DNA from: Novosphingobium chloroacetimidivorans
GTDB lineage: Bacteria > Pseudomonadota > Alphaproteobacteria > Sphingomonadales > Sphingomonadaceae
Reading direction: 5' to 3'
Length of the DNA: 64,000 bases
Assembly: GCF_014204535.1 (NCBI RefSeq)
Contig: NZ_JACHLR010000001.1
Span: 62,001-126,000 of the forward strand
How positions within the stretch are numbered: position 1 is the first letter of the stretch; each line of letters starts with the position of its first letter. Both the position numbers and the translations under genes were made by a program. The notes beneath the pieces are model-generated. The model was not told the DNA's origin. It was given only the letters and a program-made list of their open reading frames with translations, and did no database searches. This document shows, in pieces, positions 46,111-54,746 of this stretch.

Positions 46111-46883
46111 GCGGCGGCCTTGGTGAACAGCTTGAAGAAGTTGCGCGTCGTCGTCGCGGACAGGCTCTCGACATCGACGCCGCGCAGCTGCGCCACGACC
46201 CGGGCGGTGTCGGCAGTGAACGCCGGCTCGCAGGTGCGGCCCCGATGAGGAACCGGTGCCAGGAACGGCGCATCGGTTTCTACCAGCATACGATCTTCAG
46301 GAAGCTCGGCAGCAACCGCCTGCAAGTCCTTGGCATTCTTGAAGGTCACGATCCCGGACAAGGAGATGGTCAGCCCTTGAGCGAGCATTCGCCGGCCGAA
46401 CTCGGCCGACGCGGTGAAGCAGTGGATCAGCGCCGGAAATGCGCCCTGCTCCATCTCGTCCTCTATGATGCGGGCGGTGTCCTCCTCCGCATCGCGTGTA
46501 TGGATGATGATCGGAAGACCCGTCTGTCGCGCCACGCGAATATGCGTGCGAAACAGCGCCTGCTGAACCTGACGGTCCGACTTGTCGTAGTAGTAATCGA
46601 GCCCCGTCTCGCCGATCCCGATTACCTTGGGATGCTCCGCAGCGGCGAGCAAGGCCGCTTCGCCCAGGTCAGCATGCGCGTCGGACTCGTGCGGATGGAT
46701 CCCGACGCTGGCCCAGACATCGGGCTCTCGCGCGGCTGTATCGACCACGGCTTGCCACTCGCTCTGGCGGGTCGAGATGTTGAGAAAACCTCCGACCCCG
46801 GCCGCCCGCGCTCGGGCAAGGACGCCCTCACGATCCTCGACCAGACCCTTGTACTCAAGGTGGCAGTGGCTATCGATCAGCAT
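46107..46883 (-). CDS. tatD: TatD-family metal-dependent nuclease
   Basis: A 258-residue TIM-barrel hydrolase. Metal ligands are in LIDSHCHLEY, GIHPHESDA, IGETGLDYYYD and VETDAPFLAP, all present. Family members are DNases with 3' exonuclease activity in DNA fragmentation and repair. It starts in the metG stop (one shared base) and its stop overlaps the MBL gene. Relatives in this position (metG-tatD-MBL) are common in alphaproteobacteria. Confidence 0.92.
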   Translation of the reverse strand: MLIDSHCHLEYKGLVEDREGVLARARAAGVGGFLNISTRQSEWQAVVDTAAREPDVWASVGIHPHESDAHADLGEAALLAAAEHPKVIGIGETGLDYYYDKSDRQVQQALFRTHIRVARQTGLPIIIHTRDAEEDTARIIEDEMEQGAFPALIHCFTASAEFGRRMLAQGLTISLSGIVTFKNAKDLQAVAAELPEDRMLVETDAPFLAPVPHRGRTCEPAFTADTARVVAQLRGVDVESLSATTTRNFFKLFTKAAA

Positions 46884-48451
46884 CAGGCGTTCACCGCCTC
46901 GCTCACCTCTGGCAGGTCGAGCCGCGGGAACACGCCGACCGGCTGCGCGATGCGAAAGCCCTTCTGCACCAGACCGTCGAGCCAGGTGCTATCGGACGAG
47001 GCGCCATAGTCGCGCGCGTCGGGCGCCACGCCCATCTGGTCGAGGAGCGTATCGATAGCTTGCGGCACGACAGGCCGCACCGCGATCGCCAGGCTGCGCA
47101 CGCAGCGCAGCAAGGTCATCAGCACTGCCTCCATCCGTGCGGGATCGGTCTTGCGCAAGGTCCAGGGTGCCTGCTCGTCGACGTACTGGTTGCATGCGAA
47201 AACCGCGCGCATCCAGACCTCCAGCCCGTCGCTGAAATCCAGATCGAGGAAGGCGCGGCGCAGCCCGGCAACGCCCAGCGCCACCGCATCGCCCAGCGCC
47301 ACATCGGCGTCCGTAAGTTCGTGACCGGCACGCAGTTCGCCGCCCATGTTCTTGAAGATCATGGACAACGTGCGCTGTGCGAGATTGCCGAAGCTGTTTG
47401 CCAGTTCGGCATTCGCGCGCGTGACGATCGCCTCGGGCGAATAACTGCCGTCCTGGCCGAATGCCACTTCGCGCAGCAGGAAGTAGCGTAGCGTATCGAC
47501 GCCGAACTGCTCCGCCAACGCCAATGGATCGGTTACGTTGCCGAGCGACTTGCTTTCCTTCTGCCCGCGATTGAGCAGGAAGCCGTGACCGAAGACCTGC
47601 TTGGGCAAGGGCAAGCCAGCGCTCATGAGGAAGGCGGGCCAATAGACCGTGTGGAAACGGACGATGTCCTTGCCGATGAGGTGCAGGTCGGCTGGCCACC
47701 ATTTGGCGACATCCCCGCCCTCTTCCGGGAAACCCAGTCCGGTCAGGTAGTTGGTCAGCGCATCGACCCAGACGTACATGACGTGCCCGTCGCTGCCCGG
47801 CACCGGCACGCCCCAGTCGAAGCTGGTGCGCGACACCGACAAGTCTCGCAGCCCGCCCTCGACGAAGCGCATGACTTCATTGTGGCGGCTTTCGGGGCGG
47901 ATGAACTCGCTGGTGCGATAGAGCTCCAGCAACGGCTCCTGGTAGCGCGAGAGCCGGAAGAACCAGCTTTCCTCTACCGTCCATTCGACGGGAGTTCCTT
48001 GAGGCGACAGCTTTTCACCACCCTCGCCCGCGACCAGCTCGCTCTCGTCGTAATAGGCTTCGTCGCGAACCGAGTACCAGCCTTCGTAGCGATCGAGGTA
48101 GAGGTCGCCGGACGCCTCCATGCGGCGCCACAATTCCTGCGTGGCGGCATGGTGGCGCGGTTCGGTGGTGCGGATGAACACATCATAGTCGATGTTCAAG
48201 GCATCGCACATGTCCTTGAAGTATCCGGACATCTCGGTTGCGAGATCGGCTGGTGTCGTACCCAGCTCGCGTGCCTTTTGCGCCATCTTCAGGCCGTGCT
48301 CGTCGGTTCCGGTCTGGAACCGCACGTCGAAGCCCTCCGCCTTGCGATGGCGGGCGATAACGTCGGCGGCGATCGCCTCGTAGGCATGGCCGATGTGCGG
48401 CCGCCCGTTGGGATAGCTGATGGCGGTGGTGATGTAATAAGGCTCGGCCAT
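46883..48451 (-). CDS. metG: Methionyl-tRNA synthetase
   Basis: Charges initiator and elongator tRNA-Met. The 522-residue product has HIGH at residues 19-22 (PHIGHAYEA) and the KMSKS-type loop KESKSLGN at about 300. It lacks the zinc-binding Cys cluster in the connective peptide and the C-terminal tRNA-binding domain, as in the short MetG2 type. EHGLKMAQ and VWVDALTNYLTG are usual. It is separated from holB by 26 bases and overlaps tatD. Confidence 0.97.
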   Translation of the reverse strand: MAEPYYITTAISYPNGRPHIGHAYEAIAADVIARHRKAEGFDVRFQTGTDEHGLKMAQKARELGTTPADLATEMSGYFKDMCDALNIDYDVFIRTTEPRHHAATQELWRRMEASGDLYLDRYEGWYSVRDEAYYDESELVAGEGGEKLSPQGTPVEWTVEESWFFRLSRYQEPLLELYRTSEFIRPESRHNEVMRFVEGGLRDLSVSRTSFDWGVPVPGSDGHVMYVWVDALTNYLTGLGFPEEGGDVAKWWPADLHLIGKDIVRFHTVYWPAFLMSAGLPLPKQVFGHGFLLNRGQKESKSLGNVTDPLALAEQFGVDTLRYFLLREVAFGQDGSYSPEAIVTRANAELANSFGNLAQRTLSMIFKNMGGELRAGHELTDADVALGDAVALGVAGLRRAFLDLDFSDGLEVWMRAVFACNQYVDEQAPWTLRKTDPARMEAVLMTLLRCVRSLAIAVRPVVPQAIDTLLDQMGVAPDARDYGASSDSTWLDGLVQKGFRIAQPVGVFPRLDLPEVSEAVNA

Positions 48452-48477
48452 GCGGCGTCGCGGCTTTCTCTGGCGTG

Positions 48478-49455
48478 TCAGTTCGGGCGAGCCGCATCTC
48501 TAGGCATCGCAGCCGAGGCCAGCAACCCGCCAATCTCCAATATGAGCAACCCGGCATCGAAATTGTAGGTCGGGGCTTGTGCCGCAAGCCGGGTCAGCGA
48601 GACGTGCGCCTCGATCAGGGCCGCCTGCCGCGCGGAAGGGGCTTGCGGAAGCTCTGCCGCGAGCGCGGCGCGGGCGAGTTCCAGGATGGCGAACTGCCGA
48701 TCGCGCGGTGGGCGTGCGCCGAGCGCCTCGGCAAGAGCGCCGCGCAAGCGGAACTCGGGATCGCCGTTCGCCAGGATGTTGCGCATCAAGGCATGGACCT
48801 CGGTCAGGCCATGCTCGGCGAAGCTGAGTGCCACGCCCGGTGAGCCATGGGCGGCGCCGATCGCCGCATCGCGCAAGGCGGCATCGGCATCCGGCACGTC
48901 ACGGCGGATCACCGCATCGAGGTCCTTGGCCGATAGCGATGCGAAACGCAGGACGCGACAGCGCGAACGGATGGTCGGCAGCAGGCGCCCGGGCTGGTGC
49001 GTGACCAGGAGGAAATACGTGCCAGCGGGCGGCTCCTCCAGCACCTTGAGCAGCGCGTTGACGGCACCCTTCTCCATGTCGTCGGCCGGATCGATGACGA
49101 CGGCCCGGCGGCTCCCCATCGTCGGCTTGGTCGACAAGCGGCGGATCATGCCGCGGATCTGGTCCACGGTGATGTTGCGCTTGGTCTGGTACGGCTTGCC
49201 TTCCGCCTTCTTCTTGGCTTCATCGTCGTTGGCGGGCAGATGGGTGAGCACGTGGATGTCGGGGTGCGTGGCAGGATCCGGCAAGGCGGCGCCTTGCTCG
49301 CGCACGAGTTCGGCCGCGGCGGCAAGAGCGAACTTGCCTTTGCCCAGCCCCTTGGCCCCGGCGAGGAGCCAGCCATGATGCATCCGCTCCGAAGCGACGG
49401 CATCCATCCACTCGCGCCAGGCGGCTTCCTGGCCGATGAAGGCCTGCGCGCTCAC
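48478..49455 (-). CDS. holB: DNA polymerase III subunit delta-prime
   Basis: A clamp-loader subunit. The 325-residue product has HHGWLLAGAKGLGKGKFAL (Walker-A-like GAKGLGKG), the long insertion HPDIHVLTHLPANDDEAKKK, SRRAVVIDPADDMEKGAVNALLKVLEEPP and LLPTIRSRC. It starts with GTG at 49455, overlapping the tmk stop by three bases, so the two are coupled. No zinc Cys are seen. Gene order tmk-holB is standard in alphaproteobacteria. Confidence 0.94.
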   Translation of the reverse strand: MSAQAFIGQEAAWREWMDAVASERMHHGWLLAGAKGLGKGKFALAAAAELVREQGAALPDPATHPDIHVLTHLPANDDEAKKKAEGKPYQTKRNITVDQIRGMIRRLSTKPTMGSRRAVVIDPADDMEKGAVNALLKVLEEPPAGTYFLLVTHQPGRLLPTIRSRCRVLRFASLSAKDLDAVIRRDVPDADAALRDAAIGAAHGSPGVALSFAEHGLTEVHALMRNILANGDPEFRLRGALAEALGARPPRDRQFAILELARAALAAELPQAPSARQAALIEAHVSLTRLAAQAPTYNFDAGLLILEIGGLLASAAMPRDAARPN

Positions 49456-50090
49456 AACAGCGGCTCGATCGCGTCCAGAACCCGCTTGTGGACGGCATGT
49501 GCGTCACCGTCGCCGTCGATCACCGCAAAGCGCTCGGGCTCCTGCGCTGCGAAGCGTACGAAGGCATCGGCGACGCGCATATGGTAGGCGGTCGGGCGTG
49601 AGCCGATCGCATCGCTGCGTCCTTGATCGCGCAAGCGCAGACGCTGCTCGGCAGCTGCGGGAGAGACGGTGACGAGCACCGTGAGATCGGGCAACAGCCC
49701 TCCGCTCCCGATGTCATGGAGCGTGCGGATTGCAGCCTCGTCCAGTCCTCCGCCTCCGCCCTGGTAGGCTCGGCTCGAGTCGACAAAGCGGTCGCAGATC
49801 ACCCACTTACCGGCGGCAAGGGCAGGCCGGATCAGGCGTTCCACGTGGTCGGAACGGGCCGCTGCGAACAGCAGGGCCTCGGCACGCGGGTTCCAGCCCT
49901 GGCCATCGTGGGCAACGCCGGCATCAAGCAGCAGGGCGCGGATCGCTTCGGCGCCGGGCGTGCCGCCGGGCTCACGGGTCAGCACCGCCTCCACTCCGCG
50001 CTGCGAGAGCGCGTCCGCGAGCAGCCGGGCCTGGGTCGACTTGCCCGCCCCTTCTCCGCCCTCGAACGCGATGAACCGGCCGGTGATCAT
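49452..50090 (-). CDS. tmk: Thymidylate kinase
   Basis: Phosphorylates dTMP to dTDP. The 212-residue product has the P-loop FEGGEGAGKSTQ, the DR motif CDRFVDSSRAYQG and the LID-like LRLRDQGRSDAI. ATG at 50090 begins MITGRFIAFEGG; an in-frame upstream extension to 50426 is antisense-coding noise from the carboxypeptidase gene. The ATG overlaps the preceding stop (ATGA). Confidence 0.97.
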   Translation of the reverse strand: MITGRFIAFEGGEGAGKSTQARLLADALSQRGVEAVLTREPGGTPGAEAIRALLLDAGVAHDGQGWNPRAEALLFAAARSDHVERLIRPALAAGKWVICDRFVDSSRAYQGGGGGLDEAAIRTLHDIGSGGLLPDLTVLVTVSPAAAEQRLRLRDQGRSDAIGSRPTAYHMRVADAFVRFAAQEPERFAVIDGDGDAHAVHKRVLDAIEPLL

Positions 50091-51253
50091 GCGAGCAAGT
50101 TCATCAGGCCATTGCGCATGCGCGCGAGCACACCCGCTACCGGGACTTCCTGCGCCGCATAAAGCGGGATGCGTGAGGCTTCGACGCCATCCACCTGCAC
50201 CTCCAGGTCCGCCACTTGGGCACCCTTGGCAATGGGTGCCACCAACGGCCCGCGGTAGTGCAGCTTCACGCGCACGTGCGACGGCGAAGCTACGGGCACC
50301 GTGGCATAGAGCGCGCGATTGGCGACCAGCGGAACGGAAGTCGAGGAACCATCCTGCACCCGCGCATGCGCCACCGTCGCGCCTTGCGGGAACAAGGGGA
50401 AGGCCCGCCACTGCCGGAAGCCCCACTCCAGCAGCGCCTTGGCCGCCTTGTCCCGGTCGAAATGCGTGCGTGCGCCGGCAAGCACCATCACCAGGCGGCG
50501 GCCATTGCGCACTGCCGAGCCGAGGAAGTTGTAGCCGGCCTCGCGCGTGTAACCTGTCTTGATGCCGTCGGCGCCGGGGATCACGCCCACCGTCGGGTCA
50601 TGGCTGCGCATCGACACGTCCTGGTAGCGGTACGTCTTCTGCCCGGAGAAATGCCTGTAGAGCCGCGGGTAACGCATCGTCATCGCGTCGGCCAGTCGGA
50701 CCAGATCCCGCGCGCTGACGAAAGTCTGACCATCGTCCATCCAGCCGTTGGGCGTGTTGTAGTGGCTGTGCGTCATGCCCAATCGCCGCGCGGCATCGTT
50801 CATCATCAGCGACCAGGTGTCGACCGTGCCCGCATAGCCGTGCGCCAGCACCATCGCCGCATCGTTCGCCGAAGCCGTCATGATGCCATGCAGCAGTCCG
50901 TCCGTGCTGACGACCTGGTTGGGCTTGAGGTACATCGTCGTGCCCTTGGCGAACCAGTCGCGCGAGATTTCCGGGGGAACGACGAACTGGCGTTCGAGGG
51001 AGAGGCGGCCCGCACCGATCTCCTCGAACGCGACATAGGCGGACATCACCTTGGTCACGGAAGCGGGCAGGAAGCTGACGTCCGCGCGGCGGGACACCAG
51101 AACCTCGCCGGAGCCGAGGTCGACCAGCATGCTGACGGGCACGGCAGCGACTTCGGGCGGCACGGGCGGATTGGCGGCGGAAGCGCCGGCCGGAACGGCC
51201 AACGCGAGAAGGAACGTCAATACCCGCTTCAAGACCCGCGAACTCCTGGTCAC
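50087..51253 (-). CDS. D-alanyl-D-alanine carboxypeptidase (PBP5/6 type)
   Basis: Removes the terminal D-Ala from peptidoglycan stem peptides. The 388-residue product has a signal peptide (1-26, ending AGASA), S65-V-T-K68, S128-A-N130, and K232-T-G (GIKTGYTREAGY), so the three serine-peptidase motifs are complete. A C-terminal beta domain and an amphipathic helix (VLARMRNGLMNLLA) provide membrane anchoring. The start is GTG at 51253. The stop overlaps tmk. Confidence 0.95.
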   Translation of the reverse strand: MTRSSRVLKRVLTFLLALAVPAGASAANPPVPPEVAAVPVSMLVDLGSGEVLVSRRADVSFLPASVTKVMSAYVAFEEIGAGRLSLERQFVVPPEISRDWFAKGTTMYLKPNQVVSTDGLLHGIMTASANDAAMVLAHGYAGTVDTWSLMMNDAARRLGMTHSHYNTPNGWMDDGQTFVSARDLVRLADAMTMRYPRLYRHFSGQKTYRYQDVSMRSHDPTVGVIPGADGIKTGYTREAGYNFLGSAVRNGRRLVMVLAGARTHFDRDKAAKALLEWGFRQWRAFPLFPQGATVAHARVQDGSSTSVPLVANRALYATVPVASPSHVRVKLHYRGPLVAPIAKGAQVADLEVQVDGVEASRIPLYAAQEVPVAGVLARMRNGLMNLLA

Positions 51254-51297
51254 CGCTCCATTTGCGGTGCGTCCAGCGCGACGCGGCTCAGGCGACC

Positions 51298-52296
51298 TCA
51301 GTCCGCGCGCTGGATTCGTGCATCCCTATAGCCCGCGGCTCTGGCCTTCTCCAGCGCTGGCGCGGCTTCTCCACTGCCTGAAAATGGTCCGAGGCGGACG
51401 CGCCAGAGGCGGCCGGACGCGCTGACCTCCCCGCCCAGCTGGCCTGCAACCTTGCGGGCGCGCTCTTTGGTAGAGAATGCCGCCACTTGGACGACGTGAG
51501 ATCCCCGCGTGGCTGCCTTCGTCGGGGCTGGCGCTGGCGTCTCGGGCCTCGATGCCGCCTTCGGTGAAGGCATGGCCGACTGGGCCAGAACGGTAGAGGC
51601 TGCCGGGCTCGGCGATGCCTTGGGTGCAGGAGCGGACTTTAGTGCAGGAGCGGACTTTGGTGCAGGAGTGGACTTGGGCGAAGGAGTGGACTTCGCCGGC
51701 TCGGCAACGGCCAAGCTCGTCGGCATCTTGGGCGGAACGGAGGGAGGCGGCGCCAGCGGCGACTGCTCCGCAAGTTTGCGCCGCAAGACTTTCAGCAGCG
51801 AATCCGGTGTCTCCATGCGAAGAGGAGCGGTGCCGCCCGTCCGCAGCGCGGCGCGCTCCACTTCGGGCGGGTTGACGCGGCGCACACGAACGGCGCTGCG
51901 TCCGCCAGCCGGCAGGCCAAGCTGCGTGGCGGCCGCTGGAGAGAGCGACAACAGCACGTCGTTGACCATCGGGCCACGCGCCACCAGGCGAACGAGGATC
52001 GTCCGCCCGCTGTCGAGCGAGGTCACCTCGGCATAGCTGGGAAGAGGCAGCGTCTTGTGCGCGCCGGAAATGCCCGCCAGGCCCTCGCCGCCGACCGTAG
52101 CGACCCCGACGGCATCGTAGTTGAGCTGATCGGTCGGCGTCCAGGTGGTGCTGCCGATGGTGAAGGGTTCGCCGACTATGACCGGGTAGTCCGCAGCGGG
52201 ACCGCTCGGTGTGGCGGGCTGGGCGCACACACCCTCTGTCCCGCCGAAAAACAGCAGCGCCGCGAGCGGAATGGCGTGGTTAACGGGCAATCTCAT
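51298..52296 (-). CDS. rlpA: RlpA-like double-psi beta-barrel protein with SPOR domain, catalytic residues not conserved
   Basis: A 332-residue exported protein. Signal peptide about 1-25; RlpA-like barrel 40-155 (AHKTLPLPSYAEVTSLDSGRT); Pro/Ala/Lys linker 180-255 with 6-residue repeats (KSAPAPKASP); SPOR domain 258-330 (VVQVAAFSTKERARKVAGQL) that binds denuded glycan at the septum. In active RlpA transglycosylases the segment NDRGPF carries a catalytic Asp and a TANGE-like Glu-containing loop precedes AHRTLP; here the corresponding segments read VARGPM and GGEGLAGISG, so transglycosylase activity is doubtful. Its 5' end overlaps the preceding gene by 17 bases. Confidence 0.85.
   Translation of the reverse strand: MRLPVNHAIPLAALLFFGGTEGVCAQPATPSGPAADYPVIVGEPFTIGSTTWTPTDQLNYDAVGVATVGGEGLAGISGAHKTLPLPSYAEVTSLDSGRTILVRLVARGPMVNDVLLSLSPAAATQLGLPAGGRSAVRVRRVNPPEVERAALRTGGTAPLRMETPDSLLKVLRRKLAEQSPLAPPPSVPPKMPTSLAVAEPAKSTPSPKSTPAPKSAPALKSAPAPKASPSPAASTVLAQSAMPSPKAASRPETPAPAPTKAATRGSHVVQVAAFSTKERARKVAGQLGGEVSASGRLWRVRLGPFSGSGEAAPALEKARAAGYRDARIQRAD
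51624..51695 (-). repeat. 18-bp tandem repeat in the rlpA linker
   Basis: Four 18-bp units (51624-51641, 51642-51659, 51660-51677, 51678-51695) of the form GTGCAGGAGCGGACTTTG on the plus strand, the third and fourth increasingly diverged. They encode the six-residue repeat AlaPro-Lys-Ser units of the linker, so its length can vary. Confidence 0.8.
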
Positions 52297-53350
52297 CGGC
52301 TAGCAATCCCACGGACAATGCGTAGTAGTTCGAGCAATTGTACTGCAGGATCACACGATAATTACCGGTTAACAGGTAAGCAGGCGTTCCCGGGCCATCA
52401 GGCTGGAAGAACGTGGCCAGCACATCCTCTCCGATCGAGCGCTGCGGCGTGACGCCAAGCCGCCGCCACTCCGCCACGGTCAGCCAGCGCGAGTGCCGGG
52501 CGTGGACCCGGTCGCAACTCGGCGCCGCGAGGCGCGCGGTCGATCCGCTTGCCGAGAAACCGGGCGAGACGCTTGCGCGCACGCCCCAGGGCTGGCCGGG
52601 GCGCCAGCCGGCATCGCGGAAGTAGTTGGCGATCGAGGCAAGCGTATCCGCATCGCTGCTCCAGATGTCGGCATCGCCGTCGCCGTCGCCGTCCGCGGCC
52701 AGCCTGAGGTAGACGCTGGGGAGAAACTGCGGGTTGCCGAAAGCCCCCGCCCAGCTTCCCTTCAAACGGTACGGCGGCACCCCACGATCGACCATCTTGA
52801 GCACGGCGATCAGCTCGCCTTCGAACAAAGCGCGCCGGCGCCCTTCCCACGCTAGCGTGGCCAGCGAGCGCGCAAGATCGAAGTCGCCGGTGTAGCTGCC
52901 GTAGTTCGTCTCGTGCCCCCAGATCGCCAGCATGATGGAGGCGGGAACGCCATAGCGCCGCTCGATCGCCGGCAGCATGCCCGCGTCGCGGGCGTAGCGC
53001 TCGCGACCTCGCCCGATGCGCGCCGCATCGACGTGGGTGGCGATATAGGGCGCTGTCGCCGGTGGCGTGCTGCTGCGCGAGGGTTGGCCACCATCGAGCT
53101 GGATGACACGCGGATTGGGCGTGAGGCCGGACAGCATGCGCCCGATCGTCGCCTGGCTCACCCCTTCGCGCGCCGCTCGAGAGCGGACGGAGTCGAGATA
53201 GCCCTCGAAGCTTGCGGAACCGCTGTAGCCTGAGTTGGAATACGGCGCACCGGTGTACTGGGCCTCTACGGCCGGCAAGGGGATTGCGGCCAGCAGCGAG
53301 CACGTCAGGCCCTGGCGCAACAGGCGAAGCGGGAAGCGTCGTCTCATCAT
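52280..53350 (-). CDS. Membrane-bound lytic transglycosylase, MltB-type
   Basis: A 356-residue exported muramidase (GH103 family). Signal peptide about 1-29 (LLRQGLTCSLLAAIPLPAVEA). Catalytic Glu is in IWGHETNYGSYTGDFDLARSL, and GAFGNPQFLPSVYLRLAADGDG, SIANYFRDAGWRPG and LTGNYRVILQYNCSNYYALSVGLLADEI are typical. ATG at 53350 (or 53347) starts the signal sequence; the frame extends to 53455 without support. It is the first gene of the minus-strand peptidoglycan-to-replication run. Confidence 0.93.
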   Translation of the reverse strand: MMRRRFPLRLLRQGLTCSLLAAIPLPAVEAQYTGAPYSNSGYSGSASFEGYLDSVRSRAAREGVSQATIGRMLSGLTPNPRVIQLDGGQPSRSSTPPATAPYIATHVDAARIGRGRERYARDAGMLPAIERRYGVPASIMLAIWGHETNYGSYTGDFDLARSLATLAWEGRRRALFEGELIAVLKMVDRGVPPYRLKGSWAGAFGNPQFLPSVYLRLAADGDGDGDADIWSSDADTLASIANYFRDAGWRPGQPWGVRASVSPGFSASGSTARLAAPSCDRVHARHSRWLTVAEWRRLGVTPQRSIGEDVLATFFQPDGPGTPAYLLTGNYRVILQYNCSNYYALSVGLLADEIAR

Positions 53351-53487
53351 CCAGCGATCTCGCACAATCGCGTAGTCTTGGGAATGGCCGCGATGCTCGT
53401 GCCGTCGCTTCGCCTGCACTCGTCCCCGCTTGGGCCCGACACAGCCGACTTGCACGCCGCGATCATTCGGCTATGCGGCTGCGTGCG

Positions 53488-53577
53488 GGACAGGTGGCAG
53501 AGTGGTCGATTGCTCCGGTCTTGAAAACCGGCGTGGGTGCAAGCTCACCGTGGGTTCGAATCCCACCCTGTCCGCCA
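53488..53577 (+). tRNA. tRNA-Ser (anticodon UGA)
   Basis: 90 bases. Acceptor strands GGACAGG and CCTGTCC pair perfectly, followed by discriminator G and encoded CCA (53575-53577). The anticodon stem CCGGT/ACCGG encloses the loop CTTGAAA, anticodon TGA. There is a long variable arm (GTGGGTGCAAGCTCACC region), typical of class II tRNA-Ser, and a T loop GGTTCGAATCC. No integrated element is attached to its 3' end. Confidence 0.97.
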
Positions 53578-53759
53578 CCCCTGCCCCTTGGCGATTGCAC
53601 GGAGCGGTTCACATCTGCGCGACGGGCTGTTGCATTTGCCCGAATGCTTCGCTCTGTTGGTGTGCTCGGTGGCGTTGCTCGGCAACTTCTGCGGCGTTGC
53701 CGAATTTAGACCCGAAATACGGCTTCTACAGAAACGATTTCAAAGCAGAGGAACGCCAC

Positions 53760-54089
53760 ATGACGACACGTGAAGAGCGAGGCGAAAAGGAAACCAAGGC
53801 CGCCGCGGCCAAGGTCAAGAAGACGGGCAAGCCGGCCGGCGGTGCCCGCGGCGGCATCACCGCGCCTGTGCAACCCTCGCCCGAACTCGCCGAGATCGTC
53901 GGTTCCGACAAGCTGCCGCGCAGCGAAGTCGTGAAGAAGGTCTGGGATTACATCAAGAAGAACGATCTGCAGAACCCGAAGGACAAGCGCGAGATCCTGG
54001 CGGACGACAAGCTGGAGAAGATCTTCGGCGGCAAGAAGGCCACCATGTTCGAGATGAACAAGCACCTTGCCAAGCATCTGAAGGCCTGA
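53760..54089 (+). CDS. SWIB/MDM2 domain protein
   Basis: A 109-residue protein. Residues 1-30 are basic and Lys/Ala-rich, then the SWIB fold (about 38-108): VGSDKLPRSEVVKKVWDYI, NPKDKREILADDKLEKIFGG and TMFEMNKHLAKHL. Stand-alone SWIB proteins occur in many bacteria and may bind DNA or condense the nucleoid; function is not established. ATG at 53760 follows AGAGGA. It is the first gene after the tRNA and is followed by a hairpin. Confidence 0.9.
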   Translation: MTTREERGEKETKAAAAKVKKTGKPAGGARGGITAPVQPSPELAEIVGSDKLPRSEVVKKVWDYIKKNDLQNPKDKREILADDKLEKIFGGKKATMFEMNKHLAKHLKA

Positions 54090-54096
54090 CCCTGCT

Positions 54097-54131
54097 CTCC
54101 CGCATCGCCGCTCGCGCGGTGGATGCGGGAG
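54097..54131. terminator. Hairpin between convergent SWIB and PRC-barrel genes
   Basis: CTCCCGCATC (54097-54106) pairs with GATGCGGGAG (54122-54131), with an inner CCGC/GCGG stem. There is no T-run; likely a shared 3' end structure. Confidence 0.55.
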
Positions 54132-54137
54132 TTCGCC

Positions 54138-54716
54138 TCAGCTGCTTCTCGCCTGCGCGGGCCAGTGCCCCGCAGCAAGGACCGGCAAGGCCTCGAACGC
54201 GTCGCGATCGATCCGCAATGACATTTGATCGCAGTTGAAATCGAGCTGCCGACGCGGAACGGCGCGCAGTTGCTCGTCGACACCGGCAACACCACCAGAG
54301 GCCACCACCACATAGCTCACGGCGCTGGTCGCGCATTCGATCAACGCTTCCACGGCATGACCGATCTGCTTGCCCGCCTCATCCACCACGCTCATGCCGT
54401 TGATGCCCGTAGCCGTGAATAGCGTCGATGACGATGAATTCCGGCTCTCTTCCTGCGCCGCTTTCGCGCCGTCCTCATAGACGGCCTGCTTGCCCAGCCA
54501 GCGCCAGATGCCGACCAGATTGACGAGTGTCAGGAAGGCGTTCGATGCCACGAGGTTGGTCTGCCCGGAGGTGAATCCTACCGTCGTCCAGGCGATCGAG
54601 CCGGCGGTAAAGACCACGAAGCCCCACCCGGTCAGCCGTGCGCCAAGGTTTGCGGCCGTCATCATCGCGGCGATCATGGTGGCTACCGGGGCAACCCAAC
54701 CGGCGATTTCTTCCAC
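54138..54716 (-). CDS. Membrane protein with PRC-barrel domain
   Basis: A 192-residue protein with three predicted transmembrane segments in the first 75 residues (VAPVATMIAAMMTAANLGA, WGFVVFTAGSIAWTTVGF, NAFLTLVNLVGIWRWLG) and a PRC-barrel domain at 102-160 (INGMSVVDEAGKQIGHAVEAL, SYVVVASGGVAGVDEQLRAVP). PRC barrels bind RNA or proteins in other contexts. The arrangement suggests a stress or envelope role; unknown. It precedes, on the minus strand, the convergent hairpin. Confidence 0.8.
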   Translation of the reverse strand: MEEIAGWVAPVATMIAAMMTAANLGARLTGWGFVVFTAGSIAWTTVGFTSGQTNLVASNAFLTLVNLVGIWRWLGKQAVYEDGAKAAQEESRNSSSSTLFTATGINGMSVVDEAGKQIGHAVEALIECATSAVSYVVVASGGVAGVDEQLRAVPRRQLDFNCDQMSLRIDRDAFEALPVLAAGHWPAQARSS

Positions 54717-54746
54717 GGACGGCTCCTTAGTTTCGAGACATGGCGG

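Noticed and set aside
51624-51695. CRISPR-like array
   Set aside because: Four direct 18-bp units without spacers, coding for a protein linker.
53430-53759. Long upstream extension of the SWIB gene through the tRNA
   Set aside because: Passes through tRNA-Ser; the ATG at 53760 has a proper ribosome-binding site.
53488-53760. tRNA-Ser as an integration site for a genomic island
   Set aside because: No integrase, no repeat of the tRNA 3' end and ordinary core genes on both sides.
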